NCBI RefSeq assembly: GCF_002980525.1
Contig: NZ_PVBQ01000006.1
Span: forward strand, 248,001-312,000
DNA length: 64,000 bases
Reading direction: 5' to 3'
Origin: Sphingobacterium haloxyli
Lineage (GTDB): Bacteria; Bacteroidota; Bacteroidia; Sphingobacteriales; Sphingobacteriaceae
The position numbers and the translations under genes are program-made. Within the stretch, counting starts at the first letter, position 1, and each line of letters begins with the position of its first letter. Below are positions 8,062-17,940 of the stretch, piece after piece. A model generated the notes under the pieces. That model was not told where the DNA came from and made no database searches. It worked only from the letters and a program-made list of their open reading frames with translations.

Positions 8062-10359
8062 TTACCTTCCTCTTCTTCTGATCCATATGATGATGCCGAT
8101 GCCCAGCATACTCAACGGGATGATGATTTTGAATAATATGTTAAAATATGTCCATGAGCTTTCGCCAATACGCAGCGCGGTATCAATAGGATCCGGCAGT
8201 CGCATGTCGATAGGAACTTCGCCATCACTGAGCCAATAGAATGCCGTGCTCACTAACGAGAAGTTGGCGGCTGTTATTTGATTACGCTGCGCGAACAACT
8301 CGCTGTTGCTGATCCAGTCGGCGTCGCCAGTGACAAGAATCTTTTGTTCTCTGCCGCCCAGTTGGCGAGATAGAGCGACGACCGTGGGGTGTTTGCCTTC
8401 CCGCTCATTAGCTTCTTTACGCAGGACGGGCTTGGCATCGATAAAGTTGTTACTCTCTATTTCGTTCCAGGTGCCGACGCTGTCTGTAGCAAATAGGACA
8501 GTGGCGTCAAAGGGCGAACTGTCGTCAATCGCGATTCCTGCAGTGCCTGGCATCGTAATGACCTCTTCCCTGCGGATCATCGGAGCCAGGTAAAAGGAAA
8601 AGTCAACGCCGGCAGAAGTGGGTTTGAGTGCCAACAGATCGGGTTGTAACGCCTCCTGGTTTTTGACCAGTGTGCCGGGCTCGAGTGCAACACCAAGTGG
8701 TTTGGCTATTTTATTGAATATCTCGGCTTGTCCTGGTTCGCCTGCTAAAAGCATATTGCGTCCGCTTTCAATGTACTGGTTCAAATGAGCTAATTCTATT
8801 TCGCCGTATGGTTGCCGCGGCTCCGCAATGATCAGGATATTGATATCTTGCGGAATGGGTTGGGATAGATCGACTTCCTTGAAATCAAAACCCTGGTTGA
8901 TCATCGAGTAACGGAACGTCTTTTCCTGGGTGATGGTTTTGTACCCGCGATCCTGTGACGATCTGCTGTCACGTTCGCCGTGGCCGGTGACAAAGCCCAC
9001 GACAGGAAGTTGGTCGACCACCAGTCGTTTTATGGCCGCGCTGATTTCCGATTCTGTTGGTACGCGCACCATATCGTTGTATACACGTAAGAAGGTTTTT
9101 CTGCCATTCTCCCGCTCTAATACCCGTACAAAACGGTAGTCCTCTCCGGATAGATCTACTTGGTCTTTTATAGCGTTGTATGGAAGGATATCGAAATTCC
9201 ATTTGTTGAATTTCCGTAGGGTGTCTAGCCGCTCCTCGGGATTAAGTGTAGGAAATTGGCGATCCAAAACAGGGTTTTCGGTGTTGTGGTAGTAATAAAC
9301 GTATTCCATCTTTGTTTCGGGTTTGAAACGTATGTACTTTTCAAACCTGCTGACATCATCCTTATACGAAGAGGGGAGGCCGATAAAATTATTGGCGTCC
9401 AGCATGTTCACATAGGTGGTAATCTTGAAACCTCCATCGAGTTGGGCCATGATGGCCTGGCTGGATGGAGTTAATGTATTTCGTTTCTGATACGTGCTGT
9501 CGTAGTAGCCTTTCAGGGCCGGAAGGGTGGTGAGATAGCCCAATACGCATACGATCATGACCATACCGCCGAACTTAAACAGATGGATGGCGGTAGACTG
9601 GGTTTTCCTTACAGCTTGCAGCCTGAATATCGAAAACGATATAAACAGTATGTCAACGAACAGGAAGTAGAAAAAATCTTCTGTTGTAACCATCCCGGCG
9701 ATAAACGTATCGGTTCTGCCGTTTATAGCCAGCCAGTAGGTAACCTCGCGAACGAACGGGATGTCCTGCCAAAGGCCACGGGCGAAATTCATGGCCGCAA
9801 AAATACACAGCGTACCGATTGCAGCAACGATGTTGTAGCTTGTGAGCGACGACATGAAAAGGCCGACGGCACTATAGGCCGATAGCAAAAGGAATAAGCC
9901 TAGAAGGCCAACCAACATAGGGTAGATGTCTGCGTTGACCAGCGTCGTGGAGGTAAATAACACAAAGACGCCAATGGTCAGTGTCAGGACGAGGCCGAAC
10001 AACAGCAGTGCGAGATATTTGCCAAGAATAATCTGGCTGTTGCTAATGGGGGAAGAATACAGCAACTTGATCGAGCCGCTACTGTATTCGCGGCTCATGA
10101 TGCTCATTGTTAGAAGCGGCATATAAAGGTACAGGTAGCTTTGTACTTTTGGGAAAATGCCGCCCCATACTGAAGAAAAGAGGCTTTGCGTGGCATTAAC
10201 GAGAGCGATATTCATGGATTGCACGCGAACGAGCCCATCGAAGTTGTTTGTAAAAAGGAGTCCGATCTGAAAAGTGAATATCGTGAGGATGAGCCAAGCA
10301 ACTGGAGAATAAAATAGAACCTGTAGTTCTGTTTTGGCTATTTTAAAAGTTGTTTTCAT
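8062..10359 (-). CDS. ABC-2 type permease fused to a GldG-like auxiliary domain, 765 aa
   Basis: Residues 1-245 form an ABC-2 permease with about six membrane helices (first segment VAWLILTIFTFQIGLLFTN). After another helix at ~265-285 comes a large periplasmic ABC-auxiliary/GldG-like region (LTPSSQAIMAQLDGGFKITT; VVGFVTGHGERDS; ILIIAEPRQPYGEIELAHLN), and the protein ends with a membrane helix (IIIPLSMLGIGIIIWIRRR). In the flavobacterial gliding system GldF and GldG are separate genes beside the ATPase GldA; here the F and G parts are one polypeptide. No other gliding genes are nearby, so a gliding role is not implied. It follows the ATPase gene by 15 bp and is 2 bp before the first MutS-like gene. 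Confidence 0.88.
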   Translation of the reverse strand: MKTTFKIAKTELQVLFYSPVAWLILTIFTFQIGLLFTNNFDGLVRVQSMNIALVNATQSLFSSVWGGIFPKVQSYLYLYMPLLTMSIMSREYSSGSIKLLYSSPISNSQIILGKYLALLLFGLVLTLTIGVFVLFTSTTLVNADIYPMLVGLLGLFLLLSAYSAVGLFMSSLTSYNIVAAIGTLCIFAAMNFARGLWQDIPFVREVTYWLAINGRTDTFIAGMVTTEDFFYFLFVDILFISFSIFRLQAVRKTQSTAIHLFKFGGMVMIVCVLGYLTTLPALKGYYDSTYQKRNTLTPSSQAIMAQLDGGFKITTYVNMLDANNFIGLPSSYKDDVSRFEKYIRFKPETKMEYVYYYHNTENPVLDRQFPTLNPEERLDTLRKFNKWNFDILPYNAIKDQVDLSGEDYRFVRVLERENGRKTFLRVYNDMVRVPTESEISAAIKRLVVDQLPVVGFVTGHGERDSRSSQDRGYKTITQEKTFRYSMINQGFDFKEVDLSQPIPQDINILIIAEPRQPYGEIELAHLNQYIESGRNMLLAGEPGQAEIFNKIAKPLGVALEPGTLVKNQEALQPDLLALKPTSAGVDFSFYLAPMIRREEVITMPGTAGIAIDDSSPFDATVLFATDSVGTWNEIESNNFIDAKPVLRKEANEREGKHPTVVALSRQLGGREQKILVTGDADWISNSELFAQRNQITAANFSLVSTAFYWLSDGEVPIDMRLPDPIDTALRIGESSWTYFNILFKIIIPLSMLGIGIIIWIRRRGR

Positions 10360-10374
10360 GTCTTTGCGAGTTGT

Positions 10375-11319
10375 TTATGCTTTTCTCTTCTTTTTAGTCA
10401 TTTCAGCGAATACGGTTTCTAAGGAGCTTTTTTCCGAAAAGATTTCGATAAGGTTCCACTTTTCTTTTACGCTGGATGCTACTAATTGTTGGATGAGCTC
10501 CTGCGTGTTTGTCGAACGGATACGGAACCGCACGTTACCGATAGGCTCGACGTCGACAACATGGGGAAGGGCCTGTAGATAATCGACGGACGGCGGCGAT
10601 ATCATACCGACCACTACACTATTTGGTGCTACCTGGTTGTCAAACTCTTCCATCGACCCGGAGAAGACCATCCGCCCTTCGTGAATCATCCAGATATGAT
10701 CGCATAGCGCCTGTACTTCCTGTAGGATATGCGTAGACAGGACAACGGTACGCTCTTGGGCGATTTCGCGGATTAAATGGCGAACGTCCAGTATCTGGTT
10801 GGGATCCAATCCGTTGGTCGGCTCGTCAAGCACCACGAAATCGGGCTCATGGATAATGGCCTGAGCAATACCCACGCGTTGTTGATAGCCTCCTGAGAGA
10901 TTTTTTAGCAGGCGCTTTCGGAAATGAGAAATATTGCATTTGTTTAGCACGTTGTCCACTGCCGCGGGTATTTTTTCAGAGGACATCAGACGGAGATTTG
11001 CTGTATGGATCAGGTATTCTTCTACCGTGAGCTCCGGTAACAGCGGAGGCTGCTGGGGCAAGAAACCGATATGCCGCTTGGCCTCCACCGATTGTGTGGC
11101 CATGTCTATTCCGCGGATCAGTACTTGTCCGTGGCTCTGGTTGAGCACGCCACACATAATGTTCATGGTCGTTGACTTTCCAGCTCCATTGGCACCCAAA
11201 AGACCATATATACCATTCTGGCGCACTTCCAGATTAATATCCTTTACGGCCCAGTGCATATTGTATTTATGCGAAAGGTCGATCACCTGCATAATAGGCG
11301 GTTCGTTGTTTGTAGTCAT
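10375..11319 (-). CDS. ABC transporter ATP-binding protein (GldA/CcmA-like), 314 aa
   Basis: Cytoplasmic ATPase of the exporter encoded by the next gene. Residues ~10-235 form the nucleotide-binding domain: Walker A GANGAGKST (residues 42-50), Q-loop GFLPQQPPL, ABC signature LSGGYQQRVG, Walker B FVVLDEPTNGLD and the H-switch STHI. The C-terminal ~80 residues are the extension typical of ABC-2 exporter ATPases. First gene of the operon; 120 bp separate it from the end of the SusD gene upstream, with a strong hairpin between. On the minus strand a near-match to the Bacteroidota -7 box (TACATTTA at about 11341-11334) lies just before the gene, so it may have its own promoter. Confidence 0.93.
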   Translation of the reverse strand: MTTNNEPPIMQVIDLSHKYNMHWAVKDINLEVRQNGIYGLLGANGAGKSTTMNIMCGVLNQSHGQVLIRGIDMATQSVEAKRHIGFLPQQPPLLPELTVEEYLIHTANLRLMSSEKIPAAVDNVLNKCNISHFRKRLLKNLSGGYQQRVGIAQAIIHEPDFVVLDEPTNGLDPNQILDVRHLIREIAQERTVVLSTHILQEVQALCDHIWMIHEGRMVFSGSMEEFDNQVAPNSVVVGMISPPSVDYLQALPHVVDVEPIGNVRFRIRSTNTQELIQQLVASSVKEKWNLIEIFSEKSSLETVFAEMTKKKRKA

Positions 11320-11381
11320 TTTTTTGATTTTTTTAAATGTACGAGACAGGCAGCTTATACGTTCGTAGGCTGCATGGAGAA

Positions 11382-11410
11382 CGAACGGCCGGTCAGCGTC
11401 CGGCCGTTCG
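11382..11410 (-). terminator. Perfect hairpin after the SusD gene
   Basis: An 11-bp perfect stem (CGAACGGCCGG / CCGGCCGTTCG) with a 7-nt loop lies 30 bp after the SusD stop codon (11440, minus strand) and before the ABC ATPase gene. There is no T-run after it on the minus strand, so it is terminator-like or a processing/stability hairpin rather than a canonical intrinsic terminator. Confidence 0.6.
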
Positions 11411-11439
11411 CACCTAAGCTTCTGCTGTGTGCAGTGCTA

Positions 11440-12813
11440 TTATCTCGGATTTTGTTTTATTTCAGGATTTAGCACAATGTATTTACTGGCTATAGGAAAA
11501 ACATAACGGTTGCTATTAGGCTCCAAGGTGTAGGTCTCTCCCTTAAAAGTACGTGTTTTCGTGCCGATGAACCCTTCGTTGGCCAGTCGTTTTTGGTCAA
11601 ACCAGCGCAGTCCTTTTGCCATGAGTTCCCGACGGCGTTCGTTGATTACTTCGTACAGTATATCGCGCTGACTATCCATATCTAACGGCTTGTAAGCTTC
11701 TGCCAAAAAACGATGTTGACGAAGTTCGTTCAAAACCGGTAGCGCTTCTTTAAATGTATTGGTATTACGTGCGAGAACTTCTGCTTTGATCAGCATCATT
11801 TCTGGCACGGTTGGACCGTTTGTAACGGTGGCATTCGTTGTTATAATGCGGTGCTTCCAATAACCTTTTCCTTCAAATGCATTCCAAGTGCCAAAAGCGT
11901 CTCCTTCTGCAGTAAATAAGGAATCCCGCAAATCACCTTCCGCAAATAAGTCTAGTAAATCGGGGTTTAACGCTAATGTAGGGAATGAAATACGGCTACC
12001 TTTCAAAAACAGTTCTTCGGGATCGTCCAGTGTACTTGGATAGGTATTAGACGACGAAACATATGCTTGCAGATCAACGAGCCCGTTTTGTTTTTCCAAT
12101 ACGGAGTTCGCATATTGCAATGCTTTTTCGTAATCTCCCATTTGTAAATATACGCGGGCGAGAATACCTTCAGCAGCTCCTTGTGAAGCTAGGACATTCC
12201 ATTCTGCTTTTATCGGCAGATCAGGAATGGCTGTAGTCAGATCCTCAATAATTTGATCGTAAACTTGCTGCACAGGTTTCCTGTCCAATGGTGCATAGAG
12301 ATCTGGCCTGGTGAGCAACGGAACGCCAAGATCGGATGCCGCGGTAGCGGCATTGTACTGCTTCGCATACATATTAACCAGATAGAAATAGTTTAATGCA
12401 CGGTGAACTTTAGCCTGTGCGAGAACATTTCGTTTCTGATTTTCTGTGCCTTCTAAACTGTTCATGACCTCTTCGTTGATCAGGTTAAATAAGTAAATTT
12501 GCTTATACATGCCCGCCCAGTCTTGATCTTCTTCATTGTCGCCGACGATATATTCATTCCAGGTATAAGCGTTCGCGTCGTTCAAACCTAAACGGTTGAG
12601 ATAAGCTTCGTCTGTAGAGTATATATCGTCGCCCGCAATGATGGGATAATAATACGATTGCAGGACATTGGTCGAACTGTTCAACATGTTCTGATAATCC
12701 TGCGTGTATTTCAGTTCTCTTTTGCCAACAAGGTCAATTTCCACATACTCCCTACACGAACTTAGCGACAGCAATAAGATGATATAAGTTAATTTTTTTA
12801 ATGTAGTTTTCAT
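11440..12813 (-). CDS. SusD/RagB-family outer-membrane lipoprotein, 457 aa
   Basis: Surface lipoprotein that caps its SusC partner and captures the substrate. The start at 12813 (MKTTLKKLTYIILLLSLSSC) gives a proper lipoprotein signal with the lipidated Cys in the SSC lipobox; a longer frame into the SusC gene is not needed. The family's TPR-like helices and the conserved C-terminal pattern are present (MLIKAEVLARNTN; VINERRRELMAKGLRWFDQK; ending LNPEIKQNPR). The gene starts 10 bp after the SusC stop. It is shorter than the SusD proteins of the glycan locus downstream and has no glycosidase neighbour, so a peptide-type RagB role is as likely as a glycan one. Confidence 0.92.
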   Translation of the reverse strand: MKTTLKKLTYIILLLSLSSCREYVEIDLVGKRELKYTQDYQNMLNSSTNVLQSYYYPIIAGDDIYSTDEAYLNRLGLNDANAYTWNEYIVGDNEEDQDWAGMYKQIYLFNLINEEVMNSLEGTENQKRNVLAQAKVHRALNYFYLVNMYAKQYNAATAASDLGVPLLTRPDLYAPLDRKPVQQVYDQIIEDLTTAIPDLPIKAEWNVLASQGAAEGILARVYLQMGDYEKALQYANSVLEKQNGLVDLQAYVSSSNTYPSTLDDPEELFLKGSRISFPTLALNPDLLDLFAEGDLRDSLFTAEGDAFGTWNAFEGKGYWKHRIITTNATVTNGPTVPEMMLIKAEVLARNTNTFKEALPVLNELRQHRFLAEAYKPLDMDSQRDILYEVINERRRELMAKGLRWFDQKRLANEGFIGTKTRTFKGETYTLEPNSNRYVFPIASKYIVLNPEIKQNPR

Positions 12814-12823
12814 GTTTTTCTTT

Positions 12824-15800
12824 CTAAAACCCAACGATTAGACGAACCATATAACTGGTTACGGGGGGCATACTGCTATAGTTGCCGTCAAACATATATT
12901 CGGGGTCGATATCCCGATCGGTTTTTTTCCAGAGTAAGCCGATATTGGATGCCGTCGCGCCCAGACGCAAGGAACGGAATGTCTTATTCCCATTAAGCAG
13001 ATGTGGTGGGAAGTTGTAATCCAAGGATAAGAGCTGAAGCCTGATATGGCTGGCATCCAAGACATTTATGTCCGCATATTCGAAACGGTTGATGTTATTG
13101 AAACTGGTGTTAATTATACCGGGGATATCGGTGCGTAACTCATCGCCGGGTTTCCGCCAACGATCCACGAGAGCTTTGCTATTGGAAAGAAAGCCAGTAA
13201 ATCCGGCTGGATTATTAGGATATTGGGAGGAATTCACTTCTTTCCAACGGACTTTGTGACCAAAATTCATGGTAATGCGGGCGGTAAATGTCAGGTTTTT
13301 ATAAGTAACATTATTGGTCCATCCTCCAAAATAAGGTGCACTGGAACGTCCCGTATAGACTAGATCTTCTGGGGCGAAATCGACTGTGGAAGCGTCTGCA
13401 TCCAGGATATTTCCGCTCGCGTCAGAAATCCTCGAACGCCCTTTATCATCTAAACCTGCCCATCTGTATGCAAAGATCTGATCGATTGGATAGCCATCGA
13501 TTGGTAAACTAGCTGGGGAAGGTGTGTTTGATGTCCTCGGGAAACGGCTATCAGTGACCTCATTATCACTATAAGCGATGTTGAACGAACTATTCCAGAT
13601 CCACTCGGCCTTTTGGATCAAGCTTCCCTCGATTATGATGTCTACGCCGTTACTTTTCATGTTGGACGTGTTGAATGTAAGGTTCGACCAGCCGTATGTG
13701 GCGTTATAAGGTACACTGGCCATAATGCCGTAGGATCTTTTGCTGTATACATCTATTGTGAAGCCCAATCTATTCCTTAATGTTCGCAGATCGAGTCCCG
13801 TATTAAACGTACGCGTATTTTCCCAGCCGAGCATTTGGTTTCCAGGGATACTTATTGATCCAGTAGGAAGCTGTGTCAGTGCATCGATAATTGACGGAGA
13901 ATATAGGGTAAAAGCAGTGCCGTTTGTTGGAACAGATCCACCGGTACCAATGCTGGAGCGTAAACTTAGACTATTGATCCAAGGTTGGCTGCCCATAAAA
14001 TGTTCTTTATGTAGGTCCCACCGCAATCCTGCGGACCAGAATGGTTTTGCCCGTTTGGTACGCTCCACGCCGATGATCGTTGCATCGTCAAAACGCATGC
14101 TTCCGGTAAGATAATATTTATCCATCAAGGTATAGCCTGCATTAGCGTAGTAACTTAGGTAGCGGATACGGTCGATATTGACGGGTGCATCTTGGATATT
14201 GAGTGTTTTATTTCCTCCATAGATGTCTTTGTAAGGTACAGTGGGGTTGATAACGACAGACTGGTAGGTGTCCTTATCGAATCCATAACGCGTTTGCAGG
14301 TAACCCATACTGGTATTCTGGCGGATTTCCGTTCCGGCGAAAACATTGACGTCGTGTATGGCGTTCCATGTTTTCGATCCATCCAACTGAAAACGAAGGC
14401 TATAATCGTCTCCTTTGTAATTCGATGTTACGAATTTGCCGCCCACAGGCACACCATGTATAAGCTTTCCTGTACCGTCAATCGTGGTGCCGAGATTAAT
14501 CAAACTGCGCATTTCGTAACCCTCTTCGTCACGTAAACTTTCCATGTTGCGCAGACCGCGCTGGTAACTACCCGATAATGCAGCGTTTAACCAAGTGAAG
14601 GCGCGATAATTTAGCGATGCCGTAACACGGGTTTTATTATCATCGTATTGGTCATTGTTGTATTTAAGTTCGTCTATGTGATTATAACTCCATGGTAAAT
14701 ATCCTTGGCTCTCAAAACGCTCTTGCATGACTGAGGGCGTAAATTCGTAATAGCGGCTGATCGTATTTCCAGCCGCGTCCAACAGCATGTCGTATGGTTT
14801 AAGTCCGAAGTTCCCTGGACTAATAGCTCGTAATGCCGCCGAGTTGACTTGGCTTTTTTGTAACATATGATTGACACCTAAGCTAATGCGCAATTTGTTG
14901 TTGAAATAACTGTTTTCCAAATTGAAGGTTAGCGATGTGTTGTTGGAATTGTTTGCCCGGTATATAGGTCGGTCGTTATCATGTACAACCGATGCAAAGT
15001 ATTTCGCGTTATTTACCGAACCATTGAAGGATAAGTTGTACTGCTGTGTCAGCGCTGATTGCAGGAGATGATCTCGAATCTGCCTACGGTTGTTCTGTTC
15101 TTTAAGTTGACTAAGATTCCTGTCTCGCTCTTCTAACGATATATCACCACGTTGGGCACTGAACATGGTATGCAGCGCATCGGATATATTGGGCGCACGC
15201 CAGCCCGAAATGGGGTCGTAATAAAAGTTATTGTCGAATAGTTCTTTTTCGAAATCGATATATTCGGCGGCATCCATGGTTTTAAGTTTTTCCATGTCCG
15301 CGGGTGCTGAGATACCCATTGTAGAGGAGAAATTGACACTGTTTCTTCCACCACGGCCGGCTTTGGTTTCGATGACAATAACACCGTTTGCTGCCCTAGA
15401 TCCCCAAATGGCTGTCGCCGCGGCGTCTTTAAGTACCGTAATGCTAGCTATATTATCTGGATTAAAATTATTTAAGATGCTGGCACTCTGGTTTGTTGCG
15501 TATAGTCTTCCATCTCCTGTTGGATTGGTGCTTAACCGTTGCTCCATGGCTGGAAATCCGTCGATGACAATAAGTGGTCCACGAGCTCCATAGTATGAAT
15601 TTGCTGAGCGCACAAGAAGATCGTTAGTCTTCATATTAAACTGTACGCCGGGAATTTGGCCTTCTAACCGCTGCATTAGGCTTAAGGCAGGGCTTTCTTG
15701 AATCTTTTTCTCATCGATAACAACCATGGATCCAGTAGCCTTGCCCGGGTCTAATTTTTGATATCCCGTATTGGCTTGAATCGTAATTTCTTCAATGGCC

Positions 15801-16471
15801 GAGGTATGCTGTTTAAGGATAAAGATCGGCCCCAGTTCCCGGGCCTCTGTAGCGCTAAGATCGATCTGGCGGGTCTCGTATCCGAGATAGCGTATCTCCA
15901 AGACGGCGTTTCTCGGTATATTTTCCAGGCGAAATACGCCTTTTTCGTCGGTTCTGGTTTGGTTTGAGGTGCCCTTGAGCCGGACACTTGCGCCTGCTAA
16001 AGGAACTTTATTGGCGTTCGTAACAACTCCGGTAATGGTTCTGCGCTGTTGCTGACCGGTAACAATGATGGTGTTGTTTGTTACCTTATAGGTTAAAGGC
16101 TGACCCTGAAAACATAAGTCCAATAGCGTGCTGATATCCACGTCTTTAAGTTGCAGGGTTAGTGGTGTGAATGCCTTGATGTGGTCTGGCTGGATGACGT
16201 AATCTAAACCGCTTTGTTGGCGGATGTGTTGTAAAACATCTTCTAGAGACGCTTGGCGTACGTTTAGGCTCAATTTTGGTTGAGCATTTACGCCTAACGC
16301 TGTCTGCAGGAACATGACAAGAAAAAAGAGACAGAATAACTGAAACCGCATGAGTAATTTACGTGTGTTTTTAAAAAAGCGGTTGGCCTCAACGGTTAGT
16401 TTCAAAGCCTTTTGCCTTTCATTAGCTAAAAAATATTGGTACATTTGATTGCTGATTTTTTGTCGTAACAT
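12824..16471 (-). CDS. SusC/RagA-family TonB-dependent transporter with STN domain, 1215 aa
   Basis: Outer-membrane importer. After a long basic leader and signal peptide (LLMRFQLFCLFFLVMFLQTA), residues ~65-140 form an STN signalling domain (SLEDVLQHIRQQSGLDYVIQ), ~145-225 a carboxypeptidase-like beta-sandwich (ITGVVTNANKVPLAGASVRL), then the plug (LIVIDGFPAMEQR, ITVLKDAAATAIWGSRAANG) and the 22-stranded barrel ending MVRLIVGF. The STN domain matches the upstream FecR/FecI pair: ligand-bound transporter should signal via STN to FecR. The exact start is uncertain because internal Met residues could serve, e.g. the one just before the hydrophobic signal core. Substrate unknown; the absence of nearby CAZymes and the M16 protease operon downstream make peptides plausible (inference). 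Confidence 0.93.
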   Translation of the reverse strand: MLRQKISNQMYQYFLANERQKALKLTVEANRFFKNTRKLLMRFQLFCLFFLVMFLQTALGVNAQPKLSLNVRQASLEDVLQHIRQQSGLDYVIQPDHIKAFTPLTLQLKDVDISTLLDLCFQGQPLTYKVTNNTIIVTGQQQRRTITGVVTNANKVPLAGASVRLKGTSNQTRTDEKGVFRLENIPRNAVLEIRYLGYETRQIDLSATEARELGPIFILKQHTSAIEEITIQANTGYQKLDPGKATGSMVVIDEKKIQESPALSLMQRLEGQIPGVQFNMKTNDLLVRSANSYYGARGPLIVIDGFPAMEQRLSTNPTGDGRLYATNQSASILNNFNPDNIASITVLKDAAATAIWGSRAANGVIVIETKAGRGGRNSVNFSSTMGISAPADMEKLKTMDAAEYIDFEKELFDNNFYYDPISGWRAPNISDALHTMFSAQRGDISLEERDRNLSQLKEQNNRRQIRDHLLQSALTQQYNLSFNGSVNNAKYFASVVHDNDRPIYRANNSNNTSLTFNLENSYFNNKLRISLGVNHMLQKSQVNSAALRAISPGNFGLKPYDMLLDAAGNTISRYYEFTPSVMQERFESQGYLPWSYNHIDELKYNNDQYDDNKTRVTASLNYRAFTWLNAALSGSYQRGLRNMESLRDEEGYEMRSLINLGTTIDGTGKLIHGVPVGGKFVTSNYKGDDYSLRFQLDGSKTWNAIHDVNVFAGTEIRQNTSMGYLQTRYGFDKDTYQSVVINPTVPYKDIYGGNKTLNIQDAPVNIDRIRYLSYYANAGYTLMDKYYLTGSMRFDDATIIGVERTKRAKPFWSAGLRWDLHKEHFMGSQPWINSLSLRSSIGTGGSVPTNGTAFTLYSPSIIDALTQLPTGSISIPGNQMLGWENTRTFNTGLDLRTLRNRLGFTIDVYSKRSYGIMASVPYNATYGWSNLTFNTSNMKSNGVDIIIEGSLIQKAEWIWNSSFNIAYSDNEVTDSRFPRTSNTPSPASLPIDGYPIDQIFAYRWAGLDDKGRSRISDASGNILDADASTVDFAPEDLVYTGRSSAPYFGGWTNNVTYKNLTFTARITMNFGHKVRWKEVNSSQYPNNPAGFTGFLSNSKALVDRWRKPGDELRTDIPGIINTSFNNINRFEYADINVLDASHIRLQLLSLDYNFPPHLLNGNKTFRSLRLGATASNIGLLWKKTDRDIDPEYMFDGNYSSMPPVTSYMVRLIVGF

Positions 16472-16545
16472 ATCCTGTATACGGAAATGGCACGTAATTC
16501 ATAATTTGATACAAAACGAATGATAGCTTATCAGAAAGTCAGTCG

Positions 16546-16569
16546 CTAGGGGCGCGCCAACGCTCCTAG
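16546..16569. promoter_or_regulatory. Hairpin between anti-sigma and SusC genes
   Basis: A 9-bp stem (CTAGGGGCG / CGCTCCTAG, one G-U pair) with a 6-nt loop lies in the 130-bp gap between the FecR stop and the SusC start. A T-run follows only on the plus strand, so on the transcribed minus strand it is a structured leader or weak terminator rather than a classical one. Comparable hairpins occur in the three other FecR-SusC gaps of this window. Confidence 0.5.
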
Positions 16570-16601
16570 TTTTTTCTAATAAACAGTGTCTTTAAGTCTG
16601 T

Positions 16602-17846
16602 TTAGGGGATAACCATGAGCCTCCTTTCTTTTCCTTTTTGTTGGATGTCAAAAGTTAGTCCTGTCGTACTCTCTAAAATTTCAAGTACTTCTTTAAGCGT
16701 TTTATTGCGGGAGATGGTACTGATGTACCGCTGCTCATTAACAGGCCCCAGATATTGTACCTCGACATCATACCAGCGCGCTATCTGATCTAACATCTCT
16801 GGCAGGGTATTGTCCTCAAAATAAAAATCCGCATTTTTCCAGGAGAGTTCCTTCCGGATGTCAACCTCTTCCAGACGGAGGTCTGATTCGTTGGACAGGC
16901 TTGCCCTTTGACCCGGCTTGATTAATAATGCGGTGGGACTGCTTGGTGTTAACAATGATATGGATCCAGTTTCGAGTACAAAACTTTTGCTCTTGTCGGC
17001 CGGATATGCCTTGATGTTAAATTTGGTACCCAGGACGTGTACCGCGGATTCTCCCGTGTGTACGACGAATTCCCGGGAGTGACGTTTACCTTGAACGTCA
17101 GAAACTTTTTTATTTACTTCAAAATAGGCTTCTCCTTCGAGATACAGGTCATTTTTGATGTCGTTAAAATGTACTGGAAAGGTAAGTTTACTTTCTGCAT
17201 TCAGCGAGACACGTGAACCATCGGCTAAAATAACGTCATAAATGCGGCCTCTGGGTACGACGATCGTATTTGTCTGTACTTCATTTGTGCTATAGTCGGA
17301 CGGGGCTCCTTGATAGGCTATTTGACCGCTTTTACTGAAATCAATAGTTAGATTTTTATCGATTTTTTTGTTGTTCGCATGATGCTCATCCAGATTGACT
17401 TTCTCGCCGTTGGATAAAATAAGTATGGCACCACTCCGGGCGGGGCCAACATCGGTTTTTGCGTATCTAACAGAATGCGAGCGGGGAACGGCGAGTGTGT
17501 CGCTGCGGACGATCTCTGGCTGTTGCTGCGGTATGATATTTTTCTCGTGGGACGTGAAATAGTAAACAGAAATACCCAATAGCATTACGGAGGCGGCTAC
17601 CGCAAGCCATGATATCGGCCTTTCTTTTGGCTTAGAGTGATGTTGCGTATACCGCTGTAAACGAATCCCCACTTCGTGTAGATCTTGTATCAACATATCT
17701 TCTTCTAGGTCGAAGGAAGGAGAAAGACGTTTTTGTTCGATATACCACGAATCAATGAGCGCCTTTTCCTCCGGGGTACAACGGCCCTCGGCGTATCGTT
17801 GGAAGAGTGCTGCATCTATTTTGATATTTTTATTCGCGTCTTTCAT
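16602..17846 (-). CDS. FecR-family anti-sigma factor, 414 aa
   Basis: Inner-membrane regulator. Residues 1-80 are the cytoplasmic sigma-binding part (FQRYAEGRCTPEEKALIDSW), a single membrane helix sits at ~80-100 (ISWLAVAASVMLLGISVYYF), and the periplasmic FecR domain follows at ~190-300 (VVPRGRIYDVILADGSRVSL; LYLEGEAYFEV; VLGTKFNIKAY), with a C-terminal DUF4974 fold (FEDNTLPEMLDQIARWYDVE). In the family it holds the sigma factor inactive until the STN domain of SusC signals. It lies 94 bp downstream of the sigma gene and 130 bp before SusC, the standard order. Confidence 0.93.
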   Translation of the reverse strand: MKDANKNIKIDAALFQRYAEGRCTPEEKALIDSWYIEQKRLSPSFDLEEDMLIQDLHEVGIRLQRYTQHHSKPKERPISWLAVAASVMLLGISVYYFTSHEKNIIPQQQPEIVRSDTLAVPRSHSVRYAKTDVGPARSGAILILSNGEKVNLDEHHANNKKIDKNLTIDFSKSGQIAYQGAPSDYSTNEVQTNTIVVPRGRIYDVILADGSRVSLNAESKLTFPVHFNDIKNDLYLEGEAYFEVNKKVSDVQGKRHSREFVVHTGESAVHVLGTKFNIKAYPADKSKSFVLETGSISLLTPSSPTALLIKPGQRASLSNESDLRLEEVDIRKELSWKNADFYFEDNTLPEMLDQIARWYDVEVQYLGPVNEQRYISTISRNKTLKEVLEILESTTGLTFDIQQKGKERRLMVIP

Positions 17847-17940
17847 ATTGAAGTTTCATTTATATAAACAGGTAACTGTTGTGATAGTCCCATAAGAATT
17901 TACAATTTTTTAAAAAAAACTTAAAACTGAGTTTTTATAA

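Noticed and set aside
8062..10375. Gliding motility gldA-gldFG locus
   Set aside because: Only the exporter part is present, F and G are fused, and no other gld/spr genes are seen, so a motility label is not supported.
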